Assembly (NCBI GenBank): GCA_964644845.1
Contig: CAZXXS010000109.1
Coordinates: forward strand, 1 to 64,000
Direction of reading: 5' to 3'
DNA: 64,000 bases
Origin: Geothermovivens sp964644845
Lineage (GTDB): Bacteria > Zhuqueibacterota > Zhuqueibacteria > Oleimicrobiales > Geothermoviventaceae
Part shown: positions 36,624 to 46,120 of the stretch, piece by piece
Layout: each line of letters opens with the position of its first letter
Numbering within the stretch: position 1 is the first letter of the stretch
Made by a program: the position numbers and the translations under genes
Notes under the pieces: generated by a model
Seen by the model: only the letters and a program-made list of their open reading frames with translations
What the model was told of the DNA's origin: nothing
The model's database searches: none

Positions 36624-39497
36624 ATGCGGATTCTCCTCAGATGGGCGCTTCTCGTCCTGTCGACTCCGGTTCTCTTGACATCCCCTGCTGTACCAAGCTC
36701 GGTCTGGATCCAGGCTGAAGGGCCGGCAGCGTCACCGATCCAACACGGCGCCCGGGTTCTGCAAGAGAAGCTTTTGACGCTCGGTTACAAGGTGAACACT
36801 GGCGACCGGTCGGACAGCACCGTTGTTCGCGTGCTTCTTGCCGAGTGGGGCAGCGACGAGGTTCAGGCTTGGCGCCGCAAGTTGATCCGGGCCGTCCCCA
36901 ATCGCCCGGAGTCATTTCTCGTTCTTCCGTTGCCGCAGGAACGCACGGTGCTGGTCCTCGGCTCCGACGCCGTCGGCACGATGTACGGAGCCTACAACGT
37001 GGCCGAGCAGGCAGCCCACGCCCGGGTCCCTGGAGATCTTACCCGAATTGTGAAAGCCAGGGTGGATTCCCCTTTCGTCGAACTGCGGGGTGTGAACATT
37101 TTCCTCCAGACTGATGCCCTGGAGGACCTGGCATCCTGGTACCACAGCGAGCGATTTTGGGAAAAGTACCTGGATTTCCTCTCTTGGTGTCGCTTCAACT
37201 TTCTTGACGTCCACGGCATGTACGGCATTTACAACACCGATTTCCCAAATGCTTTCACGTACCTGGTGAAATCTAAAAGCTACCCGCAGGTCGGCTGTTC
37301 CGCTGCAAAGGCCGCTCGAAACCTGCAGATGTTCAAACGCATCGTTGCACTTGCCCGGGAACGGGGCATCCGCGTCGGCTTCATGAATTACAACGCCTCC
37401 GCTCACGTTGGCCAGCCTCCACCTGGCAAGAACCGTCGCTGGCCCCGACGCTGGGGTAAGCCACTTTCCGGAAAGGACCTGGTCCGGTACACGCGGGAGG
37501 TCACCCAGGAACTCGTCAGGCAGGTGCCCGACCTGTGGATCTTCGGCTTCCGAATTGGCGAATCCGGAAAGGACGTCGACTTCTACCGCAACACCTACCT
37601 GGCGGCGCTGCGTGACGCTGGTCGCACAGACATGCGGATTTACACACGCAGCTGGCTCACCACCAAGGAGCGCGTCACGACACTGGCAGAAGACGTTGTG
37701 AGTCCTTTCTACGTGGAAGTGAAGTACAACGGCGAACAACTTGGGCCACCTTACCACGCCATTCTGGATCCCCGCCCGTGGCCCTGGAATCCGAGCTACT
37801 CGTACGAAGCCTACTCCGACCGTCCTCAGAACTACCGAATTATCTGGCAAGTACGTGCAAACGGAACACATCGGATTTTCCACTGGGGTGACCCGGATTT
37901 TGTACGTCGGGCAGTGCGAACTTTCCCGTTTGCCGGCGCAGCTGGGTTTTCCCTGGAGCCGATGCAAGCTTACTACCCGTGGAACGACTTCTACCACAAC
38001 ACTGCCCGAGTGGACCACGCTTTCTTCACTTGGGGCTACCAGCGGGACTGGCTCTGGAACTTGCTTTGGGGGCGACTTTCCTACAACCCAAACGAGGCTG
38101 CCCAGGTCTGGATAAGCGAGTTCGTACACCGCTTCGGCAAGGGAGGGCCGGAAGTATTCGAAGTTGAACGCTGGGCCAGTAAGGTCGTGCCGCTCGTGTA
38201 CGCGTACCATTGCCTTGGACCCGACCACCGACACGACGCGCCGGAACTGGAAACAGGCAACCAGGCTTTCGGCTACCACAACGTCCGTGTCGAGGGCGGG
38301 CTTGAGTCGTTCATTTCCGTAAAACCTCTGGACCGGAGCGTCTACCAGTCCATCGAAGAATACGTGAGCAACCAGCTGGCCAACAAATCTGACGGACGCC
38401 ACACACCCCCGGAAGTGGCCTCACGTTTGGAGTACATTGCGGCAAAGATCGATGAACATCTGGCAAGGGCCGTCGTCAACGTCGAGCGGGGAGAGCAGGA
38501 ATTCGACTGCATTCGTCTGGACGCTCTGGCCTTGCGTGAGTTGGCACTCTACTACGCCGAAAAGATCCACGCGGCGACGGATTACGGATTTTTCCGTCGC
38601 ACGGCCGATTTTCGCTTCCTGGAACAAGCTCGCCAGAAACTGCGACAAGCAAGCAACCATTGGGATGAGCTTGTGCACATCACTTCGACCCACTACCGAC
38701 CGTTTGTGGATCAGCTTCGCATGCGCACGAACGAGTTCACGTGGGCCCTGGAGACGCCAAGAATTCAGGCGGACCTCCGTGAGCTGGAAGCAGCCATCGT
38801 AAACCTTCGTCACCGGGTGTGGACGTACGTGGGCCCGCCACAGCTCGGTCACGTTCCGGTTTTCCGTTGGCGCAGAGGCCAGGCTGTACCGATCAGCTTC
38901 ACCGCCCTGATGCACGGCATCGACGAGAAGCATTCTCCCAAAAAACGCCACGCGTGGCTCTTCTACCGCAGATCTGGCGAGCGTTGGCGCAAAGTAGCCC
39001 TGAAATCGACAGCAGGAAAGTACCAGTACTACGGGAGCATTCCCGCTGAAGCTGTGCACGGCAAAAGCGTGGACTACTACCTGGAGTTGCACTACGGTGA
39101 GGAAATGGTGCGCGAGCCGAAAGATGCCCCCGAGCACGTGCACACAATCGATCTGAGCGCGGACTGGCACGACCCCGTCGTCATGTTTTCGCCTCCGCAG
39201 CCTGTGATTCCGGTCGACAGGATCACGCTGCGCATCCGGGTAGAGGATGACAGCCCTCTCAAACGGGTAGACGTAGTGTACAAGAAACTGCCCTCCACGG
39301 CAGTCTGGCATCGAAAAGGCATGAAACAGGTCGGGCCAGGAACGTATCAGGCTACGGTACCTCTGGACCATCACGGTCTTCTGTACCACTTTGAGGTCGT
39401 AGACACACACGGAAACGGCGTCGTGTTTCCTGAAGTTTGGGAGCAAACACCCTACTACGTGATCGAATCCTGGGATCCACGCACGGCAAGGCGCTGA
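36624..39497 (+). CDS. Secreted glycoside hydrolase, alpha-glucuronidase-like (GH67/GH20-type fold)
   Basis: A 957-residue exported protein. ATG 36624 lies five bases after GGGAGG and opens a signal peptide of about 25 residues. Residues 30-135 resemble the N-terminal alpha/beta domain shared by GH67 and GH20 enzymes (GSDAVGTMYGAYNVAEQ, then PFVELRGVNIF). A TIM-barrel-like region follows (about 140-520; FNFLDVHGMYG, WIFGFRIGESG), then a helical region (about 560-720) and two Ig-like C-terminal domains (about 740-950). Catalytic acids cannot be assigned with confidence. It might cleave glucuronic or hexosamine residues from plant or algal polymers. No other carbohydrate-locus genes adjoin it. 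The fold group is moderately sure; activity is not. Confidence 0.68.
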   Translation: MRILLRWALLVLSTPVLLTSPAVPSSVWIQAEGPAASPIQHGARVLQEKLLTLGYKVNTGDRSDSTVVRVLLAEWGSDEVQAWRRKLIRAVPNRPESFLVLPLPQERTVLVLGSDAVGTMYGAYNVAEQAAHARVPGDLTRIVKARVDSPFVELRGVNIFLQTDALEDLASWYHSERFWEKYLDFLSWCRFNFLDVHGMYGIYNTDFPNAFTYLVKSKSYPQVGCSAAKAARNLQMFKRIVALARERGIRVGFMNYNASAHVGQPPPGKNRRWPRRWGKPLSGKDLVRYTREVTQELVRQVPDLWIFGFRIGESGKDVDFYRNTYLAALRDAGRTDMRIYTRSWLTTKERVTTLAEDVVSPFYVEVKYNGEQLGPPYHAILDPRPWPWNPSYSYEAYSDRPQNYRIIWQVRANGTHRIFHWGDPDFVRRAVRTFPFAGAAGFSLEPMQAYYPWNDFYHNTARVDHAFFTWGYQRDWLWNLLWGRLSYNPNEAAQVWISEFVHRFGKGGPEVFEVERWASKVVPLVYAYHCLGPDHRHDAPELETGNQAFGYHNVRVEGGLESFISVKPLDRSVYQSIEEYVSNQLANKSDGRHTPPEVASRLEYIAAKIDEHLARAVVNVERGEQEFDCIRLDALALRELALYYAEKIHAATDYGFFRRTADFRFLEQARQKLRQASNHWDELVHITSTHYRPFVDQLRMRTNEFTWALETPRIQADLRELEAAIVNLRHRVWTYVGPPQLGHVPVFRWRRGQAVPISFTALMHGIDEKHSPKKRHAWLFYRRSGERWRKVALKSTAGKYQYYGSIPAEAVHGKSVDYYLELHYGEEMVREPKDAPEHVHTIDLSADWHDPVVMFSPPQPVIPVDRITLRIRVEDDSPLKRVDVVYKKLPSTAVWHRKGMKQVGPGTYQATVPLDHHGLLYHFEVVDTHGNGVVFPEVWEQTPYYVIESWDPRTARR

Positions 39498-39535
39498 GGG
39501 TTTCTCCGGGTACTGTTTGCCAGAGGGCTCAGCGC
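39491..39535 (+). terminator. Long-loop inverted repeat at the hydrolase stop
   Basis: GCGCTGAG (39491-39498, over the stop codon) pairs with CTCAGCGC (39528-39535), leaving a 29-base loop and only TT after it. A weak candidate terminator. Confidence 0.3.
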
Positions 39536-39812
39536 TTCCGTGCAGAGAGCCCGGTCCCTTCCTGGGGCTCGTGGTAGTCTCCCACCCGCGGATCGGTGAC
39601 CAGTGTCACAGGAAAGCTGGCAGTTGTTTAGACTGCGTCACAACCGGAAACCCGCCTTCTGTACAAGCATCTAACCTGTTGCGTAGCTGTCAACCACGAG
39701 CTTTGCCGAGCAAGAGCCATTTGGAGGCCAAGCCACCTTGGCCGCGCGGTGCACGTTGTTGACAACAGCGCCGGGAGAAACCTAAGGACACACAACAACA
39801 GGAGGTCATCAG
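39498..39812. other. Intergenic region with a 7 bp hairpin
   Basis: 315 bp with no gene. GGCCAAG/CTTGGCC (39726-39743, 4-base loop) lies before a TTGACA at about 39769 whose -10 is poor. Confidence 0.4.
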
Positions 39813-40508
39813 ATGCGGACAACCAAGTGGCTTTCGATCTTGCTCATCACAGGTGTGATTGTGGCGGGTTGCGGCGAGAACGACAATCCAACCGCACCGA
39901 AGGAAAATGAGTCCGTGGCGCCCGAAGTAGTGCTGGTGAAGGGACCGACGTCGCAAAACACCCCTCCGACCGTTTCGGCAAGTGCAGGCATGCTGACGGC
40001 GATGGGATCTCTGGGCCAGGCCTTCTTGGGCTCGATCCAGGTTTCCCAGGCCACCAAATCTGGCGATTCGTACGTCTGGACCTACAACAACGGCGAAGCC
40101 ATTGTGACGATCGTTTCCACGCCGTCGGACAACGGGGTCAACTGGCAGGTCAAAGTAACCGGAGTTTACGACAACGTTCAGGTTAAGGACTTTGTGGTCC
40201 TGAAAGGTTACTCCGCAACAGACGGCAAGAGTGGCTGGTGGGAAGCCTACGATCCCACCACGGGCGAAAAGCAAATGCGCTACGAATGGACCACGGACAA
40301 CAACAACGCCGTCCACGCCACTCTGACCGTCTACGGTGAATCTCAAACGAAGTACGAGGTCGTCAACAACCAGGACGGCTCGGGTTCACTGGTTGTCTAC
40401 GAGGGTGGTGTGAAAACGCTGCAAGCTTCGTGGCAAGCCGATGGTTCAGGAACTTACACAGCGTGGGACCAGGACGGTAACGTAGTGGACCAGGGCAACT
40501 GGACCTGA
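39813..40508 (+). CDS. Lipoprotein of unknown function (paralogue of 41806 gene)
   Basis: A 231-residue lipoprotein. ATG 39813 follows AGGAGG by seven bases; signal peptide with lipobox VAGC, so the mature N-terminus is Cys20. The body is beta-rich, with repeated Trp/Tyr-containing strands (SYVWTYNNGEA, VNWQVKVTG, SGWWEAYDP, GSGTYTAWDQDGN). No catalytic motif. A second lipoprotein at 41806 has the same design and a matching central region, so they are likely paralogues. A strong terminator follows. Probably anchored in the outer membrane. Confidence 0.8.
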   Translation: MRTTKWLSILLITGVIVAGCGENDNPTAPKENESVAPEVVLVKGPTSQNTPPTVSASAGMLTAMGSLGQAFLGSIQVSQATKSGDSYVWTYNNGEAIVTIVSTPSDNGVNWQVKVTGVYDNVQVKDFVVLKGYSATDGKSGWWEAYDPTTGEKQMRYEWTTDNNNAVHATLTVYGESQTKYEVVNNQDGSGSLVVYEGGVKTLQASWQADGSGTYTAWDQDGNVVDQGNWT

Positions 40509-40543
40509 TCGCACCTGCTCTGAAGAGTCGCAGACAGCTGTCG

Positions 40544-40578
40544 AAAGCGCCTACGGTTGTACGCCGTAGGCGCTTTTT
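40544..40578 (+). terminator. Intrinsic terminator after the first lipoprotein
   Basis: A 13 bp perfect stem (AAAGCGCCTACGG paired with CCGTAGGCGCTTT), a 7-base loop and TTTTT. It lies 36 bp after the stop. Confidence 0.9.
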
Positions 40579-40702
40579 GTTTGCGTTCCCGGCGCACACC
40601 CAAGGTTTCTCTCCCCTCCCGCAAAATTCCCTTGCGTAGACGGGCTGAGAGCTGCGGTTCACATTTGGGGTTGCCTGCACTTTACTCGCTGCTGACACTC
40701 CT

Positions 40703-40737
40703 GCCACCGGTTGAGCTCGTTGCAGCCGGTGGCTTTT
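40703..40737 (+). terminator. Second terminator-like hairpin
   Basis: GCCACCGG (40703-40710) pairs with CCGGTGGC (40726-40733) across a 15-base loop, followed by TTTT. It is 125 bp beyond the first terminator, with no gene between them. Confidence 0.6.
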
Positions 40738-41805
40738 CGCACATGGTTGGTGAATCCTGTCCCCCACGGCGGAAGAAGTCCCTTTTTCCCTCAGACGTCA
40801 GAAAATGCCATTCAACCCAGTCTACAGGAAAGCGGAGTGGCAAACACCGCTTGGTTCTGCTCCTGCATACGGTTCTTTTGGCGGCCAGCCAGTACACTGC
40901 GAAGCCTGCTTGCGCAAGACGTGCAGACACACCCCCAACGGCCCCCTTGCCACCTCTGATGAACATCAGGGTAGGATTCAGGGCGCACAGGAAAACCGCG
41001 TCGCTCGAGCAAACATCCTCAGGACCGCCCACACGTACCCATCAACCGATCCCGCGCAAGGGGGGCGCGAACGAACCGGAGATCGAACGAGCTTAGCTGT
41101 CCGATCAGGACACGCGATCGAGCTTTGCTCGAGACGTCTTCATTTGGAGCCCCAAGAGCCCCAGGAAAAGACTCGGTACTGCCAGGCGCAGCTCACGGAC
41201 CAACTTCACCCGCTTCTCGGGCGCGAGCTTGCCGTGTCGCGCTCCGTGGACAACAGCCGCCCGCACCTGCCAGTCGCCATCTGAAGACATGCTGCCACCT
41301 GTCTCGCCATCAAGTAGGCTTCACCGATCGAGACGCGTCTGGGCTCGAGTCTCGCGGGTTGCAGTCGGGGCGCAGGATCCCGGGAATCACAAGCCGCGAC
41401 AGTCTGCAAATCACTCTGGGTTCGACCAAGCGCATTCCGGTTCTCAGGACAACGGCCGCCTCCCACCGCACAGCTACCGACGCCCCCGAATCCTGCCTGT
41501 CTTCACAGAGGAGGAGGTCACCGGAGGTGCCAGGGATCCGTTTGTTGCTCTACCTTCGCCTCCAGACCGGATTCGCATTCCAGTGTGCAGAATCTCGACA
41601 AACCGGCGACCTGTAACGTTCCAAGTTGAGACAAAATTCTTCCGCAAAACAGTTCGGTGGCGCGTAGTAGCCTGAGGCACGTGTGCAAAGTGGGCTTTTC
41701 AAGGCTAAATCATGTGCTCCTGTTAGTTGTCACGCTGGCATCTTACTTGCGTGAGCAGGCCCCGAATGAAACCGGAAAGAATGAAGGGGCAGCAGGAGGT
41801 CAGTC
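40738..41805. other. Intergenic gap, possible decayed coding remnants
   Basis: 1.07 kb without an intact gene. On the minus strand between 41105 and 41470, short stretches read like protein in alternating frames (for example DGDWQVRAAVVHGARHG), which could be a decayed HEAT-repeat-like gene, but the match is weak. A TCACGC/GCGTGA hairpin lies near 41729-41755. Confidence 0.3.
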
Positions 41806-42489
41806 ATGCGAAGCAAATTGGTTGTTGCGATGGTGCTCGGCTTGCTCGTGGCGGGCTGCCACGAACGCGAACCGTCGCCACTTGAACCGCAAACGAACGC
41901 GCCACCACTTCCGGTGCCGTATCAGATTGCCACTCCAAACGCTGTTCGTGCGCCTCAAGAAGTTGTGGAGGCAGCAAATCAAATCAACGCTTACACGGCT
42001 GTCATGGTACCCTACGTCACGCTGGCCCAGCAAAGCAGACCTCAGCCGACAGACAGCGGCTGGGTGTGGCCACTGGACATGGGCATGCTTTCCGGTAAAC
42101 TCGTCGCCACGCGCAAAGGTGACACGACCTACTGGGAAGTGAGAATTAGCGGCAACGATGGGTACAAGACGTACAACAACTGGTTGGCTCTGAAGGGTAA
42201 AACCTCGCCAACACACCAGCAGTGGACTCGTTACAGCGAGGATCGCGACACGCCCAGCGCCACCGTCCAAATCAGCAAGACCCCCATTGGCAATGTGTCA
42301 GTGCAGGTTAGAGCCGCCGGTACGTCGTGCCTCTACCGTGTCACGGTGGAGCCCGACAGCACCACGGTGGTGGAATGCGTACGAAACGACCACGTCATAT
42401 TCAAAGCGCAGTGGAAGCCCGGTAGGGGCGGTGAGTTGGTTTCCTACGTAGCCGAGAAGGCGGCAAAGACGCTCACCTGGAGGGAGTAG
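41806..42489 (+). CDS. Lipoprotein of unknown function (paralogue of 39813 gene)
   Basis: A 227-residue lipoprotein. ATG 41806 follows AGGAGG by six bases; lipobox LVAGC gives mature Cys18. After a proline-rich linker (about 25-45) a beta-rich domain contains SGWVWPL, TTYWEVRISGND and NNWLALKG, paralleling the lipoprotein at 39813. It lacks enzymatic motifs. The last 17 bp overlap the end of the convergent parvulin-like gene. Confidence 0.8.
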   Translation: MRSKLVVAMVLGLLVAGCHEREPSPLEPQTNAPPLPVPYQIATPNAVRAPQEVVEAANQINAYTAVMVPYVTLAQQSRPQPTDSGWVWPLDMGMLSGKLVATRKGDTTYWEVRISGNDGYKTYNNWLALKGKTSPTHQQWTRYSEDRDTPSATVQISKTPIGNVSVQVRAAGTSCLYRVTVEPDSTTVVECVRNDHVIFKAQWKPGRGGELVSYVAEKAAKTLTWRE

Positions 42490-43885
42490 CGGCTTGTCGG
42501 GAGCTCCACTGTGGCCAGGGAGGAAACGCAAGTTCACGGAAAGGCGTGGTCTGCTGAACAACGCTCGTGTCCGAGGAAGCCAGATCGAGGGAAGCGAGCT
42601 TTGTCTTCAACACCACAATGGGAACCTGCCCACGCATGCTATCCACCACAGCGAGCACGCGTGGAAGGCCGACACGCCTTTTGAGAATTTCCGCTGCCAG
42701 GTAGTCTTTCCACACACTTACGTCCCGAAGAACCCTTGGGTGCCTGTCAAGACCGAGGTTCCTGGCAGCTTCTACGAGAACCTCGTCACGCGCGGTCTCG
42801 AACAGAGCCCGAGACAACTGGTCAACCAGCTTCTCCGGTGAGCCAACCGACAGCCGTGTGGGCTCAACCTGCTTCAGGGCTTTTTCCACTGTCCAGCGTT
42901 GTCCCGAAAACGTCACCAGCGTGCTGTCCCGAAAATCAAATCCCGCCAGCAAGGAGTCAACTTCTTCGGGAAACAATTCGACGACACTGTCTTCCGTCGC
43001 ACGCTTTTCGAGCCACCTCACAAGTTCTCCGAGAACATCCCCGTGAAGCCGAATCTGTGCATGGCTCAGGTGTTCCCTCAAGAAACGGCTTGCTAACGCT
43101 TCTTCTTTCCTGCGCAACAGCTTGTGGCGTAGAGCGGGCGCCACGCGCTGGAAATCTTCCTCCGTGGGTTTGCCGAGCATTCGACGATCCAGCAACTGAA
43201 CAACGTAGTACATTTGACCGACCCGGATCGGCTTGGAAACCTCACCCAAGCGAAGTGAGTAGGCTGCCTCTTCCAGGGCCGGGTCTGTCTCGCCCCACCG
43301 CAGTTTCCTCCGGAACTGCCCTTCGTCAAAACGACGCTTGTAACGCTCGGTAGCGAGCTCGGCAAAACTCTTCCCGGCCAAAATCCCCTGGCGAACCCAC
43401 TCAGCCTCTTCCCGCGTGGCAGCGCGGTAGAATCCGACAGTCAGCTCTTCACGCCAGCGTCGGTAAGCACGCCGGAGCTCCTGTTCGGACACCGCCGCCT
43501 TGTCGCGAACTTCGCGCAAGTAGAGTTCGCGCAGCATGGCCTGACGCCGCACGCGATCCAGCGCATCTTGTACCGCAGCTGAGTCGACAAGCCCTTGCTT
43601 CTCTGCGTAGATTGCAGCCAATCGCTCATCGATCAAATCGCCGAGCAACCGAGCCCGGCTGGAGGTGTCTGCAAGCGCACGCAACGAATCGGCAGGCACG
43701 ACGTAACGCAGTCTCCCGGCGAATTCCGTGGTCGTGATCTCGTGTCCGTCGACTCGCGCCAGCAAATCTGGTGCGTAGACCGCCGCTTTCCGCCGGGAGC
43801 ACGCGGCGGAAAGCAACACAACACTCAGAAGAAGAGCGGCCAGGATCGCAAGCCAGCGCTGCCCACGTCCCGTCGTTTTTCTCAT
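42473..43885 (-). CDS. Parvulin/SurA-like peptidyl-prolyl isomerase lipoprotein
   Basis: A 470-residue lipoprotein (ATG 43885; lipobox LSAAC near residue 31). Residues 40-170 are a SurA-like N-terminal chaperone region (RVDGHEITTTEFAGRL, a SurA_N-type start). Residues 170-270 are a PPIC rotamase domain, with GKSFAELATERY, then GEVSKPIRVGQMYYVVQLLDRR. The C-terminal part is helical with no assigned domain. It likely assists folding of outer-membrane or secreted proteins in the periplasm. The ribosome site is weak. The stop overlaps the convergent lipoprotein gene by 17 bp. A decayed CBS gene lies just upstream. Confidence 0.86.
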   Translation of the reverse strand: MRKTTGRGQRWLAILAALLLSVVLLSAACSRRKAAVYAPDLLARVDGHEITTTEFAGRLRYVVPADSLRALADTSSRARLLGDLIDERLAAIYAEKQGLVDSAAVQDALDRVRRQAMLRELYLREVRDKAAVSEQELRRAYRRWREELTVGFYRAATREEAEWVRQGILAGKSFAELATERYKRRFDEGQFRRKLRWGETDPALEEAAYSLRLGEVSKPIRVGQMYYVVQLLDRRMLGKPTEEDFQRVAPALRHKLLRRKEEALASRFLREHLSHAQIRLHGDVLGELVRWLEKRATEDSVVELFPEEVDSLLAGFDFRDSTLVTFSGQRWTVEKALKQVEPTRLSVGSPEKLVDQLSRALFETARDEVLVEAARNLGLDRHPRVLRDVSVWKDYLAAEILKRRVGLPRVLAVVDSMRGQVPIVVLKTKLASLDLASSDTSVVQQTTPFRELAFPPWPQWSSRQAATPSR

Positions 43886-43941
43886 TCGGGGTAGCAAACC
43901 TGGATGTCGTTCAACAGGTGCCGTGTCTGCACCTCCACACT

Positions 43942-44304
43942 TCACAGCATCCCTTTGACCACATCGCCGATGGAGATGAACTTTGACCAACGGCTTTCTT
44001 GCACGACCCACATGTGCCGATTCGCTGCGCCGTCCCTGTTTGCGTGACAGTTCCCAGATTGCCGCCAGAAGCAACAACGACATCCCGTGTCATCACATGA
44101 CGGACTCGCCCCCATCCAGCGAGAGCCCCTTACGTCCAGTTCCACACGACGCTGCACTCGATCAGAATACCCACCGGCTTTTCGCGTTCATCGACCACGA
44201 GCACTGAGCCAACGTCGCACTGAATCATCCTGTTGGCCCCGTTCGGCCGCCCTGTGATCGACGCCGTGCACCTGTCTGTTCTCTTACTGCAGCAACTGTT
44301 GCAC
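43942..44304 (-). pseudogene. Decayed CBS-domain protein gene
   Basis: Pieces of a single CBS-pair protein appear in different frames over 363 bp, the length of an intact small CBS protein. From GTG 44304 (preceded by GGAGG), the order is: VQQLLQ then a stop; VGSVLVVDEREKPVGILIE (44216-44160); VMTRDVVVASGG (about 44098-44060) in another frame; and HMWVVQESRWSKFISIGDVVKGML (to 43942) in a third. Motifs SVLVVDE, VMTRDVV and ISIGDVVKG are the classic CBS sequence. At least three frameshifts plus an early stop mean no product. Neighbouring genes are intact, so sequencing error is unlikely. Confidence 0.8.
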
Positions 44305-44732
44305 GGCCCTCCTTCCCTCAGGCCCGATCATCCCAGCATCACGCCGGAAGCTCGCACGCGGGACGAGCAGCGACGGTCCGGCTTCACCTTTCAGCTCGTG
44401 CTGGTCTCTCGCCGTTCGTTCTCACAACCGCAGCACGAAGCACGCGGCATCGATCTCCTTTCCTTCCCAGGCAATCCGGCGTGCTGTCACGCTGTACAAC
44501 GTAGGTTCTCACCCGGGGAAGGTCGAAGCCTCTCAAGTCCCTCACTGCCCTTCTTCATCTGAGGATAGCGGGGTGTTGGCCGGACAGAAAGAATGTCGCC
44601 ACCGAATCCGCCGGGGAAGCAACGTGTCACTAACACAGCGCCTCTCTGATGTCGCGTGTTCGCTCCCAGGACGTGCAGCTCCGGGCACAGGCGCGTCAGG
44701 CAGATTCAGAGCGTGTCCAGCAGGCAACGTGC
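44305..44732. other. Intergenic gap, no gene supported
   Basis: 428 bp between the CBS remnant and the KamA-family gene stop. Nothing recognised. Confidence 0.4.
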
Positions 44733-45881
44733 TCAAGCGAACTCGTGTTCGGCTTCCGATCTTGCCAATCGATCGGGGCGTACAACCGGAGAGTCATGCA
44801 GTCGAATCTTGTAGTCGTCGAACCAGTAGGCACGCGGGTTTCTTCGGAAAGCCATGAAACGCCCGCTGTCTTCGTAACGGGCAGCCCTGTGGTACTTGAA
44901 AAAGATGTACTCGTCAGTGAGTCCAACAACTTCGATCTTGCCGGTTGAATGGGACATCACGAACCGTGCCCGTTTAGCCAGCCCAGAGACTCGGGCTTTC
45001 GCACGCTCAAAAATTACGTAACCGTGCTCCACAGGGACTGCAAACGGCTTGTTTCCCACCGCGGGCCGAATCTGAAACACGTAGTAAGGCGGCACTCCCG
45101 CAAACGACAGCTTGCGGAACAACTCGGCCAGGGTTCTGGCGCTGTCGTTGACACCTTTGATGAGCGGCGTTTGGTTTGCCACAACCGCTCCCGCCTTCTG
45201 GAGCCGGCGTACCGCACGCAGAGCCGGGGCTGTCATCTCACGCGGATGGTTAAAATGCGTAATCACGTAAATGCGCTTGTCGGGCAGGCTGTGCTGCTCG
45301 ATTACCTCCAGAAGTTCCGGATCTTCCAGCACCCGGTAGGGATTGTAAGAAAGCATTCGCGTGCCAATTCGAATGATCCTCACATGCCGGATTGAACGGA
45401 GTGCACTGAGCACCTCCCGCAGCCGTCTGGTGGAGAGCACCATCGGGTCACCGCCGGTGAGCAGCACATTCGTAATCTCTTCGTGCTCGCGAATGTACTC
45501 AACCGCACGAGGTAGATCCCGTAGCACTTCCATCGCGTCGTCCGTGAAGATGCGCTTTCGGAAGCAGTAACGGCAGTACCCGGCGCACTCGCCGCTCACC
45601 AGCAGCAGAGCTGTGGATTTGTACTTGTGCTGCAAACCGGGGAATACAGTGTAGGAATGTTCTTTAGAAGGATCAGGACGACCCCATTCGTCCAGTTCTT
45701 CCAGATTGGGGATTACCACCCGTTTGATCGGATCGTTTGGGTCATCCCAGTCGATGAGCGAGAGGTAGTAGTCGGTCGCTTTGAAAGCGAACCAGCTGCT
45801 GACGGGCTGGAGTCTCTCGATTTCTTCTCTCGATAGACCCTCCACTCTCGTTAGTTGGTTGAGATACCGTACACGCGGCAT
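44733..45881 (-). CDS. KamA-family radical SAM protein (lysine 2,3-aminomutase-like)
   Basis: A 382-residue radical SAM enzyme. The [4Fe-4S] motif is CAGYCRYC (Cys99, Cys103, Cys106), followed by FRKRIF, VLLTGGDPM (residues 139-147), RIGTRML, and VITHFNHPREMT, all typical of lysine 2,3-aminomutase and EpmB relatives. A late HSTGKIEV segment contains the likely pyridoxal-phosphate lysine. It would shift an alpha-amino group to the beta carbon of lysine or a similar amino acid; the exact substrate (lysine, glutamate, arginine) is not decided. ATG 45881 follows GGAGG by six bases. The transcript starts about 320 nt upstream at a near-consensus promoter, with a palindromic element in the leader. 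Confidence 0.88.
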   Translation of the reverse strand: MPRVRYLNQLTRVEGLSREEIERLQPVSSWFAFKATDYYLSLIDWDDPNDPIKRVVIPNLEELDEWGRPDPSKEHSYTVFPGLQHKYKSTALLLVSGECAGYCRYCFRKRIFTDDAMEVLRDLPRAVEYIREHEEITNVLLTGGDPMVLSTRRLREVLSALRSIRHVRIIRIGTRMLSYNPYRVLEDPELLEVIEQHSLPDKRIYVITHFNHPREMTAPALRAVRRLQKAGAVVANQTPLIKGVNDSARTLAELFRKLSFAGVPPYYVFQIRPAVGNKPFAVPVEHGYVIFERAKARVSGLAKRARFVMSHSTGKIEVVGLTDEYIFFKYHRAARYEDSGRFMAFRRNPRAYWFDDYKIRLHDSPVVRPDRLARSEAEHEFA

Positions 45882-46120
45882 ATCTCACCTCCGCCGCTTA
45901 GTCCCTTGTTCCCCCGACGTCTCGGTACGCCAAAAGCTCGCAACGAACTCAGCGCACTGTTACGAGAACATCGGGCCTGTCTCTCGATACCACCCTCCTT
46001 GTGCTTAAAAACCACTGCCGTGCGGTCAAGCCACGGGCGCAAAATCGCCTGGCAGAGTCAACGCCTCTGCTGCACCCTTCCGCATTCGGGAAACTTCACC
46101 CACAACCTTGGATCCACAGG

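Noticed and set aside
40557..41096. 179-codon plus-strand frame between the lipoproteins
   Set aside because: It starts inside the first terminator stem-loop region and runs through the second, and its translation has no recognisable features.
44305..44732. An additional gene upstream of the CBS remnant
   Set aside because: A 109-codon plus-strand frame (44233-44562) overlaps the CBS remnant and has no domain or ribosome site.
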